This document shows positions 8,499 to 17,680 of a DNA stretch of 64,000 nucleotides, piece by piece (positions within the stretch are counted from its first letter, which is position 1; the number at the start of each line of letters is the position of its first letter). The notes under the pieces are model-generated. The model saw only the letters and a program-made list of their open reading frames with translations, did not search any database and was not told the DNA's origin. The position numbers were made by a program, and so were the translations under genes. The stretch comes from CAZGXI01 sp964529715 (lineage in GTDB: Bacteria > Chloroflexota > Anaerolineae > Aggregatilineales > Ch27), in contig CAZGXI010000006.1 of NCBI GenBank assembly GCA_964529715.1, forward strand, positions 1-64,000, written 5' to 3'.

Positions 8499-9812
8499 AT
8501 GTCGAAATTTGTCGACAACCTGCGGCACGGCGCTGCCCTGGCGCTCCTGCTGGCGGCCTGCACCACTGCCGCCTCGACTGCGACTCCCTCGCCCGCCCCA
8601 ACGCCTACACCAGAACCGACCCCAGGCCCGGTCGAACTGGTCGTGTGGGGCAGCTTTCCGGTCAGCGAGTACGCGACATATGTCAAGGAACAGTTCGAGC
8701 AGGAGCATCCCGGCGTTACCGTCCGGATCGAGGATCAGGGCTGGGACGAGGCCCTGCGCCAGAATCTCTTCAACGCCCTGCTGGCCGGCATCCCGCCGGA
8801 CGTGGTGGTGGGTGAAAACTATTTCCAGTATTTCGCGGAACTGGGCGCGCTGGTCCCTCTGGACGACGTGATCGCCGATTTTCGAGACAGCCTCATCCCG
8901 GCCACTTACAAGGGCGCGGAATACCAGGGGCACATCTACGGCCTCTCGGCCTTCACAGGCGTCTTCGGTTTCGAGCGCAACTGCGCCGTGATCGAAGCGG
9001 CAGGATTGGATTGCACCGTTGCACCGCAGACCTGGGACGATCTGTTGGAACAGGTCCGCACCATCACTGCCCAGGGCAACGGGCAGTTTTATGGCTATGC
9101 GCTACAAGGGCCAGGGGGCACCTCGGTCGGGGCGGTGTTCCGCATCGCCGTTTATCTGGCGCAGATGGACGCCGCGCTGTGCAGCGACCCGGACTGCACC
9201 TACCCCTACTTCAACAATCCGCGCGCCGTACCGGTGATAGAGTTCATCCGCGAGTTGAACCGCTACACGCCGCCCGGCCTGACCTTTAACACCCACGAAG
9301 GCATGGTCTACGAGGCGATGTACCAGGGCCTCACGGCTTACCAGATCGCCGGGAGCTGGCATCCAGGGCTGGCGCAGGCCGCCGGGTGCGACCAATGTCG
9401 CTACTCATCGATCCCCGTCCCTGCCGACGGCCACGCGGCCAGCCTCGTCGTCGGCAACGTCGTGTACGCCGTGCTCAGCCAGAGCCGCTACCCCGACCTG
9501 GCCGCCGCATGGGTGGCCTTTCTGGCGCGCGACGACGTACAGGACCTCGTCTATCCCTCGCTAGGACGCCTGCCCTCCACGCGCAGCGCCCTGGAACGCC
9601 TGCGCCCGAACGTGGATGCCGCAACGCAGGCGTTCATCGACGAACTGCTCAACAACCCGGCCCTGGAAATCCTGCCGCAGTGGCGGCGCAATCCCCAGGT
9701 CCTATGGAGTATCTACAACGACATGCTGACGCAGGTTCTCACCACCGAACGCCCGGTGCAGGAGATCATGAACGCGGCGCAGGCCGCCGCCGACCGGGCC
9801 ATGCAAAGCTAG
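8499..9812 (+). CDS. Solute-binding lipoprotein (ABC family 1)
   Basis: A 437-residue extracellular substrate-binding protein resembling sugar-binding family 1. The signal sequence ends in a lipobox (LLLAACTT), followed by a Pro/Thr-rich linker (PSPAPTPTPEPTPG) and a binding domain starting VELVVWGSFPVSEYA. The start is ATG 8499 behind GGAGAG, not the longer frame from 8445. No ABC permease or ATPase is nearby; instead a Cache-type sensor kinase starts only 10 bases downstream. That suggests a sensing role, with the lipoprotein presenting ligand to the kinase. The ligand is unknown. Confidence 0.88.
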   Translation: MSKFVDNLRHGAALALLLAACTTAASTATPSPAPTPTPEPTPGPVELVVWGSFPVSEYATYVKEQFEQEHPGVTVRIEDQGWDEALRQNLFNALLAGIPPDVVVGENYFQYFAELGALVPLDDVIADFRDSLIPATYKGAEYQGHIYGLSAFTGVFGFERNCAVIEAAGLDCTVAPQTWDDLLEQVRTITAQGNGQFYGYALQGPGGTSVGAVFRIAVYLAQMDAALCSDPDCTYPYFNNPRAVPVIEFIRELNRYTPPGLTFNTHEGMVYEAMYQGLTAYQIAGSWHPGLAQAAGCDQCRYSSIPVPADGHAASLVVGNVVYAVLSQSRYPDLAAAWVAFLARDDVQDLVYPSLGRLPSTRSALERLRPNVDAATQAFIDELLNNPALEILPQWRRNPQVLWSIYNDMLTQVLTTERPVQEIMNAAQAAADRAMQS

Positions 9813-9822
9813 GCTTCTCGCC

Positions 9823-12174
9823 ATGCCACCCCAACGCTGGATCGCTTCGTTCCAAATGCGCCTCAGCAGCCTGCGGGCCAGGCTGACTCTCGTTTTCACC
9901 ATCCTGACCCTCGTCCTGCTGGCGCTGCTGATGATCAATAACCTGATGGCCCGCGAATTGCTGATCGACGAAGCCAGCAAACACATGTTGTTTGCCGCCT
10001 CCAAGACAGCAGCCACGCTAGACAGTTTCATCCGCGACGAACTGAACGATGTCCAGATCGCGGCGCAGTTCCCGGCGTTGGAAACCTACCTGTCTCTGCC
10101 ACCTGAACAGCGCCCCGGCTCCTCTGAAGAGCGCGTGGTCTCCGAGACGCTGGCGGTGCTCAGCGGGCGAGATGCCAATCAGTTCGACATGTTGTCTTAT
10201 GGGCTATTGGACCTGAACGGCATTAACGTGCGGGATACATTGGCCTCGTTGATCGGCGAGGATGAATCTGATCGCAGCTATTTCCAGGCAGCCCTTGCCA
10301 CCGGCCTGCCGTATGTTTCAACCATCGAATATGACCAGGCCACGCGCGGCATCTACCTGCACTTCAGCGCCCCGGTGCGCCGCAGCGCGCGCGGGCAGAT
10401 CATCGGTGTGCTGCGGATGCGTTATAACATCTCTAGCCTGCAATACCTGCTGATTCGGGACTGGGAGTTGGCGTCCCGCCGGCTGGATATCATTCTGCTA
10501 GACGAGCACTACATCCGCCTGATCGACAGCGCCCGGCCCGATCTCTTGTTCACCGCCGTCGCCGCCCTTGACCCTGCCCAAGTCGCTACCCTTCAGGCTG
10601 CCGGGCGGCTGCCTACCCCCCCGGCTAACACCCTGTACACAGCCTTGCCTGCCTTCGCAGCAGCATTGAACAACGTGTCTGGCCAATCCTTTTTCTCCAC
10701 CGTGACCCGGCCCGGCGCCGGGCCGGACTATGTAGCCGCGGTCCGGCTGGAGACGCGCCCCTGGATCGTGGCTTTCACCCAACCAGAAGAAGCCTTTTTG
10801 GCCCCAATTGAGGAGCAGTTTCGGCGCGGGACACTGCTGGGAGTCGCCCTGTTTGCGCTGGCAGCCGTCGGGGCCGCCATCGTCACCCGTTGGCTGACCG
10901 GCCCGATCATCCGGCTGACGCGCGTAGCCGAGCAGATCACGGGGGGCAATCTGTCGGTCGAGGCGCGCGTCGAATCACGGGACGAGATCGGCATCCTGGC
11001 AGCAGCGTTCAACGCCATGACGGCCCGCCTGCGCCGCACCCTGCGCACCCTGGAACAACAGGTCGATGAAATCCGCCACCAGCAGGATCAGTCCACCGCG
11101 ATCCTGGAACACATCGACGATGCCATCGTTCTGACCGACTCCAAAGGCCGGGTCACGTATGCGAACCGGGCGTTCACAGACCTGTTGGGCTATCGCTCCG
11201 GCGACGTGATCGGCAGGTCGATCATGGCATTGCGCTCCGAACTGCGGTTGCTGCTGCCTGAATGTGACACATCCCCGGCGTTGTGGCTTGAACCCTGGCA
11301 CGGCGAGCTGGCCGTTCCCACCCGACACGGTACGACCGTCGAGATCGATGTCGCACTCGTGCCCGTCATCGGCCCGGACGGTAAGCTGGAGAGCCTGGTC
11401 ATCGACGCGCGCGACATCGGGCGCTTTAAGCAGTTGGACCGCATGAAGACGCGCTTTATGCAGCTTATCTCCCACGAACTGCGCACGCCGCTGACCACCA
11501 TCCAGCTTTACACGCGGCTGCTTAAATCCGGCAAGGCGCCAGACAAACAGCCCCAATATGTGGAAACGTTGGAAAGCCAGGTCCGGCGGCTGGTACGTCT
11601 GACCGATAAAATCATCGACGCCACGCGCCTCGCCAGCGCCGAGGTATTCGACCTGTCGGAGGCGATTTCGATCCCGCAGATACTGCGAGACACCGCCACC
11701 CGCTTCGATTTCCAGGCCAGGGCGGCGGGCATCACGGTCGTCATGCCGCCGACGGACGAACCGCTGCACGTCCGGGGCGATTCGTTCTGGCTGGCCCGTG
11801 CGTTGAACGAACTGATGGAAAACGCCCTGGCCTTTACCCCCAGGGGAGGAATCGTCCATCTGTCGGCGCGCCTGGTGGACGCTGCCGGGAAAGCGCCGCA
11901 GGTCGCCATCAGCGTGTGCGACGAGGGACCGGGCATCAAAACGGAAGACCTGGCCCGCATCCTGTCTGCCAGCTTTTATCGCGGCCCGCTTGAGGACACC
12001 GGACACATTGAGGGGATGGGATTAGGGCTGACCATCACGCGGCTGATCATCGAGCGGCATGGCGGCTGGTTGGCCGCCGAGAACAACGGCGATCCCGGCC
12101 AGGGCTGCACCTTTTCCCTGATCTTGCCGCTCGCCGCGCCAGGCCCAGCTTCACTGCCCCGTGATGGCAGCTAA
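9823..12174 (+). CDS. Sensor histidine kinase (Cache-HAMP-PAS-HisKA)
   Basis: A 783-residue membrane histidine kinase. Layout: transmembrane helix about 19-40; a large extracytoplasmic region about 45-330 resembling a double Cache sensor; second helix about 336-355; HAMP (RWLTGPIIRLTRVAEQ); PAS from about 424 (IDDAIVLTDSKGRVTYANRA); HisKA with phospho-accepting His551 in SHELRTPLTTIQ; and a HATPase domain with N-box ELMENALAF, G1 CDEGPGI and G2 GMGLGLTITR. It lies 10 bases after the solute-binding lipoprotein, with no response regulator beside it. Its 3' end overlaps the convergent TPR gene by 24 bases. Confidence 0.93.
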   Translation: MPPQRWIASFQMRLSSLRARLTLVFTILTLVLLALLMINNLMARELLIDEASKHMLFAASKTAATLDSFIRDELNDVQIAAQFPALETYLSLPPEQRPGSSEERVVSETLAVLSGRDANQFDMLSYGLLDLNGINVRDTLASLIGEDESDRSYFQAALATGLPYVSTIEYDQATRGIYLHFSAPVRRSARGQIIGVLRMRYNISSLQYLLIRDWELASRRLDIILLDEHYIRLIDSARPDLLFTAVAALDPAQVATLQAAGRLPTPPANTLYTALPAFAAALNNVSGQSFFSTVTRPGAGPDYVAAVRLETRPWIVAFTQPEEAFLAPIEEQFRRGTLLGVALFALAAVGAAIVTRWLTGPIIRLTRVAEQITGGNLSVEARVESRDEIGILAAAFNAMTARLRRTLRTLEQQVDEIRHQQDQSTAILEHIDDAIVLTDSKGRVTYANRAFTDLLGYRSGDVIGRSIMALRSELRLLLPECDTSPALWLEPWHGELAVPTRHGTTVEIDVALVPVIGPDGKLESLVIDARDIGRFKQLDRMKTRFMQLISHELRTPLTTIQLYTRLLKSGKAPDKQPQYVETLESQVRRLVRLTDKIIDATRLASAEVFDLSEAISIPQILRDTATRFDFQARAAGITVVMPPTDEPLHVRGDSFWLARALNELMENALAFTPRGGIVHLSARLVDAAGKAPQVAISVCDEGPGIKTEDLARILSASFYRGPLEDTGHIEGMGLGLTITRLIIERHGGWLAAENNGDPGQGCTFSLILPLAAPGPASLPRDGS

Positions 12175-13023
12175 CTCCTCGATCAGGCGCACGATCTCCG
12201 CGCCGGCAGCGGCTTCCCCAACGATCTGCACATAGGCGCGGAAATCCGCCAGGGCTTCCGCCTGGCGGCCCTGCTGATAATATATCCGCCCCCGGCTGAG
12301 ATAGGGCTGCGGCAGAGATGGCCCCAGCTCGATGGCGCGCGTGTAATCGGCCACCGCCTGGTCCAGCATCCCCTGGTCGCGGTAGGCGTTGCCCCGGTTG
12401 TTGTAGGCGATCACATAGTTGGGGTCAAGCTCCAGCGCGCGGTCGTAGTAGGTGATAGCCTGAGCATAGTTGCCCTGCGCCAGATAAACGTTCGCCAGGT
12501 TGTTATAGGGAATGGCGAATTCAGGATCGAGCGCGATGGCCTGGGCATAGTCGGCAGCGGCCAGCGCGTCGTTGTGCTGAGCGGCGTAGGCCAAGCCGCG
12601 TTGCAAGTAAGCGCGCGCGTACTCCGGCTGGAGTTGGATGGCCTGGTTGTAGTCCGCCAGGGCCAGGTCCACCTGGTTGTTCTCCAGATAACGGTTGCCC
12701 CGGTTGTAGAACGCCACTGCCCGGTTGCGACGCGCGTCCGCCAGGGCGGGATCGAGTTCCAGGGCGCGGGCGTAATCGCCGATGGCGCGGTCGTAGTTTT
12801 GCAGTTGGAAGTAAGCATTGCCGCGCCGGAAGTAGGCGTCGGCGCGGTTGGCGTCCAGTTCGATAGCGCGCGTGAACTCGGCGGCGGCCTGTTCGTAATT
12901 GCCCTGGTCATACAGCGTTTGCCCGGCGGCGACGTGGGCAGCGGGGTCTTCGCGCTGGCAGGCCGCGCTCAGCAGCAGCACCAGGGCGAGCAACGCAATC
13001 GGGGCAAAACGGCGGCGCTTCAT
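12151..13023 (-). CDS. TPR-repeat lipoprotein
   Basis: A 290-residue exported protein. MKRRRFAPIALLALVLLLSA followed by Cys is a signal peptide with a lipobox, so it should be anchored on the outside of the cytoplasmic membrane. The rest is about seven tetratricopeptide repeats, for example YFRRGNAYFQLQNYDRAIGD and YNNRGNAYRDQGMLDQAVAD, with the diagnostic A/G/Y pattern and ALELDP turns. The role is protein-protein scaffolding, partner unknown. ATG 13023 is preferred to GTG 13041. It converges on the histidine kinase, with a 24-base overlap of the coding ends. Confidence 0.88.
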   Translation of the reverse strand: MKRRRFAPIALLALVLLLSAACQREDPAAHVAAGQTLYDQGNYEQAAAEFTRAIELDANRADAYFRRGNAYFQLQNYDRAIGDYARALELDPALADARRNRAVAFYNRGNRYLENNQVDLALADYNQAIQLQPEYARAYLQRGLAYAAQHNDALAAADYAQAIALDPEFAIPYNNLANVYLAQGNYAQAITYYDRALELDPNYVIAYNNRGNAYRDQGMLDQAVADYTRAIELGPSLPQPYLSRGRIYYQQGRQAEALADFRAYVQIVGEAAAGAEIVRLIEELAAITGQ

Positions 13024-13101
13024 CGGTCGTCGTAGCTCCACGTGGAGATGATCACGATATTCGCAGACATTGTAGCGGCGGAGAATGCCCGCCGCCAGTC
13101 G

Positions 13102-14289
13102 CTACAGATATTCCCTGACGATCTCCACCAACTGTTCTGCCCGGTGGCGGTAGGTGTGCTCCTTCAACAGGCGCGCGCGCGCCGCCGCGCCGATAGCCTG
13201 CCGCTCGGCCTGGTGATCCAGCAGCCAGCCGATTCGCTCCAGGGCCTCCGTCGGGCTGCTCACCACGACGATTTCCCGATCCGGCTCGAACCATTCCTGG
13301 ACCCCCTCGTAGGGATTGCTGATCATGCAGGCCCCCAGCGCCGCCAGCTCGAACGGGCGGGCCGTGCTAGAGCCATAGACGCTGGCGTGCGCCTGCCGCG
13401 TGATCACCAGGTTCAGTTTGGCCCGGCAGGCATATTCGCGCAGCCTGGAAAAGGAGAGGTACGGCAGCGTCTGCGCACGGCCCAGGTCGCCCAGGTGTGT
13501 GCCCCGCACGGCAAAGCGCGCCTGCGGCAGCCGCAGGCTCGACGCAGCGATCATCGCCTGCACCCACTGCTCGCGGTATTCCCGGCCATGCCCATAGAAA
13601 AAGACGTCAATGTCCTGCGCAGGCACATCTACCCGCGACCACACCGTCGGGTCGGCAGCGTAGTGGAAGACATGCACACTCCGCGCGCCCATCTGCCGCA
13701 GGTACAGCACCCCTTTGACCGAATTGCCCAGCATGGCCGCATATTCGGTCAGGTCGGCCCCCTGGTAGATACGAAAGCCGCTGGCAAACCCCCGGAACTG
13801 CGGCAGGCTGGCAGGCAGGTCGCCATCGTAGTACAGCACGGGTTTACGGTGCTTTTCGGTGAGGTAGCGCGCCACGCCCCGGAGGTGATTCAGCGGCGCG
13901 GTGAGGATCAGCACCGCATCGATGTCCGGCTGAGCCGTAAGCAGGCGATCCAGGGCCGCGCGCCAGCGTGGCGCGATCAGGGTTTGCGCTGCATAGCGCA
14001 CCAACCGGTCCGACAGGCTTTCCGCTGCATCTGCATCGACCTGAACGGGCCGGGCTGGGCCACGCACACGCCGGACCGTATCCCGCAGCGCCTTGAACAG
14101 GTCGCCCTGCCAGCGCACCGGGTTCGGCGCGGCCTGCCACCACAAGGACTCCACCGCCGGCCCCTGGTAGGTGGTGGCAACCACCTCGACGCCGATCTCG
14201 TACAGCCCCTTCATCAACTGCCACCACGACGGCGTGCTGCTGAGCGGCTGCCGCAAATCCAGAGAAGAACACAGGATCAGGAGTTTCAT
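13102..14289 (-). CDS. CgeB-like glycosyltransferase
   Basis: A 395-residue glycosyltransferase of the GT-B fold. The C-terminal part (STARPFELAALGACMIS, followed by a YEGVQEWFEPDREI stretch) fits the Glyco_trans_1_2/CgeB type domain. The N terminus MKLLILCSSLDLRQPLSSTP starts at ATG 14289 behind an AGGGGTGG ribosome site; upstream in-frame codons were ignored. It is the only glycosyltransferase of the region on the minus strand. Sugar specificity is unknown. Confidence 0.82.
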   Translation of the reverse strand: MKLLILCSSLDLRQPLSSTPSWWQLMKGLYEIGVEVVATTYQGPAVESLWWQAAPNPVRWQGDLFKALRDTVRRVRGPARPVQVDADAAESLSDRLVRYAAQTLIAPRWRAALDRLLTAQPDIDAVLILTAPLNHLRGVARYLTEKHRKPVLYYDGDLPASLPQFRGFASGFRIYQGADLTEYAAMLGNSVKGVLYLRQMGARSVHVFHYAADPTVWSRVDVPAQDIDVFFYGHGREYREQWVQAMIAASSLRLPQARFAVRGTHLGDLGRAQTLPYLSFSRLREYACRAKLNLVITRQAHASVYGSSTARPFELAALGACMISNPYEGVQEWFEPDREIVVVSSPTEALERIGWLLDHQAERQAIGAAARARLLKEHTYRHRAEQLVEIVREYL

Positions 14290-14373
14290 CACCGCCACCC
14301 CTTGTGGTATAGTCCGCCCCGATAGTAGCGTCAAAGGGTATTACGCTGCCATTTTTACCGGAGAAAGGGAACC

Positions 14374-14877
14374 ATGTGGCAGGGTAAAGTCGAAGCAATT
14401 TACATCGCTCCCCAGGTGGCGCAGCCGGTCGTTTCCGTACCGCAGGTGCGCGCGGTGCTCGGCAAAGGGCTGGAAGGCGACCGCAAATTCGACCCTAACG
14501 GGCCGGAGTCCCCGGACCACGACCCCGAACGCGAAGTGACGCTGATCGAGGTCGAGGCTATCGAGGCGCTGGGCCGCGATTACGGCGTGGAGATCGATCC
14601 GGGTAGCAGCCGCCGCAACATCGTCACGCGCGGCGCGCCGCTGAACCATCTCGTCGGCAAGGAATTCCGCGTCGGGGAAGTCACGCTGCGCGGCCTGCGG
14701 CTGTGCGAACCGTGCAATCACCTGGCGAGCATGACCGAGCCGCGTGTGCTCAAGGGGCTGGTGCACCGGGGCGGGCTGCGCGCGCAGATCGTGCGCGACG
14801 GCGTGATCCGCGTGGGCGACGTGGTCGAAGAACGCCAGGCGTCGCCCCGATTCGACAATCCCGCCCCGGCTGGCTAA
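14374..14877 (+). CDS. MOSC-domain protein
   Basis: A 167-residue single-domain MOSC protein. The MOSC fold binds sulfur or molybdenum-cofactor-type groups. GKGLEGDRKFDP, SSRRNIVTRGAPLNHLVGKE and the cysteine pair in LRLCEPCNHL match the family; the first cysteine is the likely sulfur carrier. Start ATG 14374 follows GGAGAAAGG. No molybdenum enzyme is nearby, so its substrate is open. Confidence 0.85.
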   Translation: MWQGKVEAIYIAPQVAQPVVSVPQVRAVLGKGLEGDRKFDPNGPESPDHDPEREVTLIEVEAIEALGRDYGVEIDPGSSRRNIVTRGAPLNHLVGKEFRVGEVTLRGLRLCEPCNHLASMTEPRVLKGLVHRGGLRAQIVRDGVIRVGDVVEERQASPRFDNPAPAG

Positions 14878-14954
14878 CATCAGACGCGGGTTTTTGGCGG
14901 TCATCTCGCCGTCGGCGCGGCGGCTGACCGGTCGTTGAAAGCGGATTGCTCCCG

Positions 14955-16181
14955 ATGGCGCTCACCCGCAATCCTGATGTCCTGCTGATCTCCCGTTGCC
15001 CGCCGTACCCGACCTACCTGGGCGACCGGCTGATCCCGTATCACCTGGCGCAGCAGCTGGCGCAGCGCGGTTACCAGATCGATCTGCTGGCCTTTTACCA
15101 GCAGCCCGAAGACCTGGCCGACGTGCCGTATTACGAGCGCTTCTTCCACGATGTGACACTGCTCCGCGAACCGCTGCGTAGCCCGGCCAGCCTGCTGGCG
15201 CGCGCGTTCATCCCGGCGCGGCGCTTCCCAACACGGCAGAACCAGTCCTGGTCGCCGGAGATGTGGGACGCCATCCGGCAAAAACTCCAACAGCGGCGGG
15301 TGTACCAACTGATCCACCTGTTTGGCGGCGTGCATGTCTACGAGTTCCGCGATCTGCTCGGCAATTACCCGACGGTGATCACCCCTTACGAGAGCTATGT
15401 GCTCTATCTGGAGCGATTGTTGGAACAGACACGCAATCCCCGGCGGCGACTGCTCCTGCGCGCGCAGTTGGCAATGGCGCGCCGCTATGAGTCCTGGATG
15501 TACGAAGGCTACGGACGTGTGGTGGTCGTTTCCGACAAAGATGCGCACACCCTGCGCGACCTGTCGCCTGGCCTGCCCGTTGCGGTCATCCCGAACGGGG
15601 TAAATCTGGATCACTGGAAGCCTACCGACTATGAGGCAGAGGACCCCGTGCTGCTGTTTACAGGCAACTTCGATTACCTGCCCAACGCCGACGCCGCCCG
15701 GCTGCTGATCCGGCAGATTTTTCCGCAGGTGCAGCAGGCCGTGCCGGAGGCCGAGCTGTGGATCGTGGGCCACAACCCGCCACGCGACCTATGCGCCGCG
15801 CAGGGCAACGGCGTGCACGTCACGGGGCGCGTGCCAGACCTGCGCCCGTACTTCGAGCGCGCCATGCTTTTCACCAGCCCGCTGCGGCTGGGAGCGGGCA
15901 TCAAGAACAAAATCCTGGAGGCCATGGCGATGCGCACCGCCGTCGTGGCGACGCCGTTGAGCTGCGATGGGATCGAGGTCACACACGGCGAAAATGTGTT
16001 CCTCGCCCGGCGGGCCGACGAGTTCATCAAAGCGATCCTGCGCCTGATCCAGGACGCCCCGCTGCGGCGGCAGATCGCCAGGGGCGGCTGTGCGCTGGTC
16101 GAGCGACAGTACACCTGGCGGCGTGTGGCCGACCTGTACGAGGCGCTGTTCGAGCAGGTGGCCCGTGAGCATCGCCGTTAA
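14955..16181 (+). CDS. GT4-family glycosyltransferase
   Basis: A 408-residue GT-B glycosyltransferase similar in outline to the sugar transferases of exopolysaccharide systems (TIGR03087-like). The N terminus PDVLLISRCPPYPTYLGDRL matches the acceptor-domain start of that group. The donor half has VLLFTGNFDYLPNADAARLL and the catalytic stretch GAGIKNKILEAMAMRTAVV. ATG 14955 is chosen over a TTG at 14946. No XrtA or PEP-CTERM gene is seen, so the TIGR03087 label describes similarity, not pathway. Confidence 0.87.
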   Translation: MALTRNPDVLLISRCPPYPTYLGDRLIPYHLAQQLAQRGYQIDLLAFYQQPEDLADVPYYERFFHDVTLLREPLRSPASLLARAFIPARRFPTRQNQSWSPEMWDAIRQKLQQRRVYQLIHLFGGVHVYEFRDLLGNYPTVITPYESYVLYLERLLEQTRNPRRRLLLRAQLAMARRYESWMYEGYGRVVVVSDKDAHTLRDLSPGLPVAVIPNGVNLDHWKPTDYEAEDPVLLFTGNFDYLPNADAARLLIRQIFPQVQQAVPEAELWIVGHNPPRDLCAAQGNGVHVTGRVPDLRPYFERAMLFTSPLRLGAGIKNKILEAMAMRTAVVATPLSCDGIEVTHGENVFLARRADEFIKAILRLIQDAPLRRQIARGGCALVERQYTWRRVADLYEALFEQVAREHRR

Positions 16182-16247
16182 GCGGCGGGCGTCCAGCGCC
16201 GAGCGGCGAGCGGCCCCAGAAGACCATCGCCTGTTTTAGGGACAATT

Positions 16248-17045
16248 GTGCACACAGCAACTCAGCACTCAGAACTCAACACTCAGCCCTCCACCGCGCG
16301 CCGCGTGGTGGTGATCATTCCTGCCTATAACGAAGCTGCCAACGTTGGACGTGTGGTGGCCCAGGTGCGGGCGGCGCTCCCCGGCGCAGATGTGTGCGTG
16401 ATCGACGATGGCAGCGACGATGCCACCGGCGCAGCAGCCACGGCAGCGGGCGCGATCATCCTGCACCATCCCTATAACTTGGGCATCGGCACAGCGGTAC
16501 AGACCGGCTTCCTTTACGCCCACCGACACGGCTATGATGTGGCAATCCGCCTGGACGCCGATGGACAACACCCGCCGGACCTGCTCCCCACCCTGCTGCG
16601 CGCGCTGGACGACAACGGCGCAGATATGATCGTCGGATCACGCTTTCTGGAAGATCGAGGCGGCTATCGCGGCACCCTGCCGCGCCGCATCGGAATTCGC
16701 GTATTGGCGGGCGTGATCGGGGCGATCACCGGGCAGGCCGTGAGCGACCCCACCAGCGGCTTTTACGCCGCCAACCGACGGGCCATCGCCTTCTGCGCGC
16801 ACGCCTATCCCCACGATTACCCAGAGCCGGAAGCGCGCGTGTGGCTGCACCGTGCCGGATTGATCGTGTACGAAACGCCAGTCATGATGCGCGAGCGGGC
16901 GGGCGGCGTCTCGTCGATCACCACCCTGCGCTCAATCTACTACATGCTCAAGGTGCTGCTAGCCCTGGCGCTGGACGCGCTGCGTCCGCCCTCGGCTTAT
17001 GCACCGGAGGAAACCGGCCACGCCGGGGACGGCGCGAAGGAATAG
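16248..17045 (+). CDS. GT2 polyprenyl-phosphate sugar transferase
   Basis: A 265-residue GT-A glycosyltransferase of family 2, similar to dolichol-phosphate mannosyltransferase. It has VVIIPAYNEAANVG, the metal-binding LDADGQHPPDL and GSRFLEDRGGYRG segments, and no C-terminal membrane helices. The start GTG 16248 has AGGGA in front. Codons 3-16 are encoded by a 7-bp repeat array, giving an unusual HTATQHSELNTQPST tail before the fold begins. A DUF2304 membrane gene follows 0.6 kb downstream, a common partner of this transferase type. Confidence 0.88.
   Translation: MHTATQHSELNTQPSTARRVVVIIPAYNEAANVGRVVAQVRAALPGADVCVIDDGSDDATGAAATAAGAIILHHPYNLGIGTAVQTGFLYAHRHGYDVAIRLDADGQHPPDLLPTLLRALDDNGADMIVGSRFLEDRGGYRGTLPRRIGIRVLAGVIGAITGQAVSDPTSGFYAANRRAIAFCAHAYPHDYPEPEARVWLHRAGLIVYETPVMMRERAGGVSSITTLRSIYYMLKVLLALALDALRPPSAYAPEETGHAGDGAKE
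16254..16295 (+). repeat. Heptad repeat array inside a coding start
   Basis: 7-bp units CTCAGCA CTCAGAA CTCAACA CTCAGCC CTCCACC (16261-16295), with a weaker unit before. It lies inside the 5' coding region of the GT2 gene and adds about 15 residues to the protein. Confidence 0.75.
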
Positions 17046-17125
17046 CTCTGCCGGGCAGGTTTGGTGTTAGAATGTGTACAGAGGCGGGGAACCGCCCCCG
17101 CATACTCTGCTGAGGAGGGCCGCCC

Positions 17126-17665
17126 ATGTTCAACATCGAGCACGACGCACAAGTGCGTTCGCTGCACCAGGCGCAGCGGATGTTCTACTATGTCCTGCTG
17201 GCGCTGGTCCTGACAGGTTTGTTCTTGCTGACCGTCGCGCTGGCCGTCGCGCTGGCCACGTTGCTGGTTCGCCTGCTGCTCGGCCTGACCCTCACGCCAG
17301 AAGACATCCTGACACTGGGGTTGCCGATCCTGCTGGCCTTCATGCTCTCCATCGGCCTGAGCGCGCTCCGCCCTGCGCCGAACGAGGCCCGCTCCGCAGC
17401 GGCCTGGCGTGCGGCCCGCACCGCGATATTCGGCGGGCTGGCAACGGGCTTCTTCTTCGGCGCGATCTGGGCCATCGCCTTCCGCATCGACGCGATGTAC
17501 TGGGAAGACTGGCGGCGCGTTTTCGAGTCTGGCCTGCTGGTCTATGGCCTGATCGTCGGGCTGGCCGTCGCGCCGACCTTCGCCCTGTTCCGAGGGCTAA
17601 GCGTGCTGTCCCCCGAAATCGCCCTCCGCTTTGCCCAACGCATCCGCGCCAATCAGAACGCCTGA
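17126..17665 (+). CDS. Four-helix membrane protein, unknown
   Basis: A 179-residue hypothetical protein with four predicted transmembrane helices (about residues 20-52, 60-78, 93-115 and 140-158). A short cytoplasmic N terminus (MFNIEHDAQVRSLHQAQRM) and an R-rich C terminus (RFAQRIRANQNA) frame them. Start ATG 17126 follows GAGGAGGG. It is probably co-transcribed with the GT2 gene before it and the DUF2304 gene 15 bases after. Given that setting, a role in lipid-linked sugar handling is possible but unproven. Confidence 0.65.
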   Translation: MFNIEHDAQVRSLHQAQRMFYYVLLALVLTGLFLLTVALAVALATLLVRLLLGLTLTPEDILTLGLPILLAFMLSIGLSALRPAPNEARSAAAWRAARTAIFGGLATGFFFGAIWAIAFRIDAMYWEDWRRVFESGLLVYGLIVGLAVAPTFALFRGLSVLSPEIALRFAQRIRANQNA

Positions 17666-17680
17666 GGAAAGCCGCCCCCC

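Noticed and set aside
12151..12174. 24-base overlap of convergent genes as a sign of a frameshift
   Set aside because: Both C termini look natural (HATPase end and TPR end); short convergent overlaps are common.
13042..14325. 427-codon plus-strand frame opposite the CgeB-like glycosyltransferase
   Set aside because: Antisense shadow; composition rich in His/Arg/Gln and no family resemblance.
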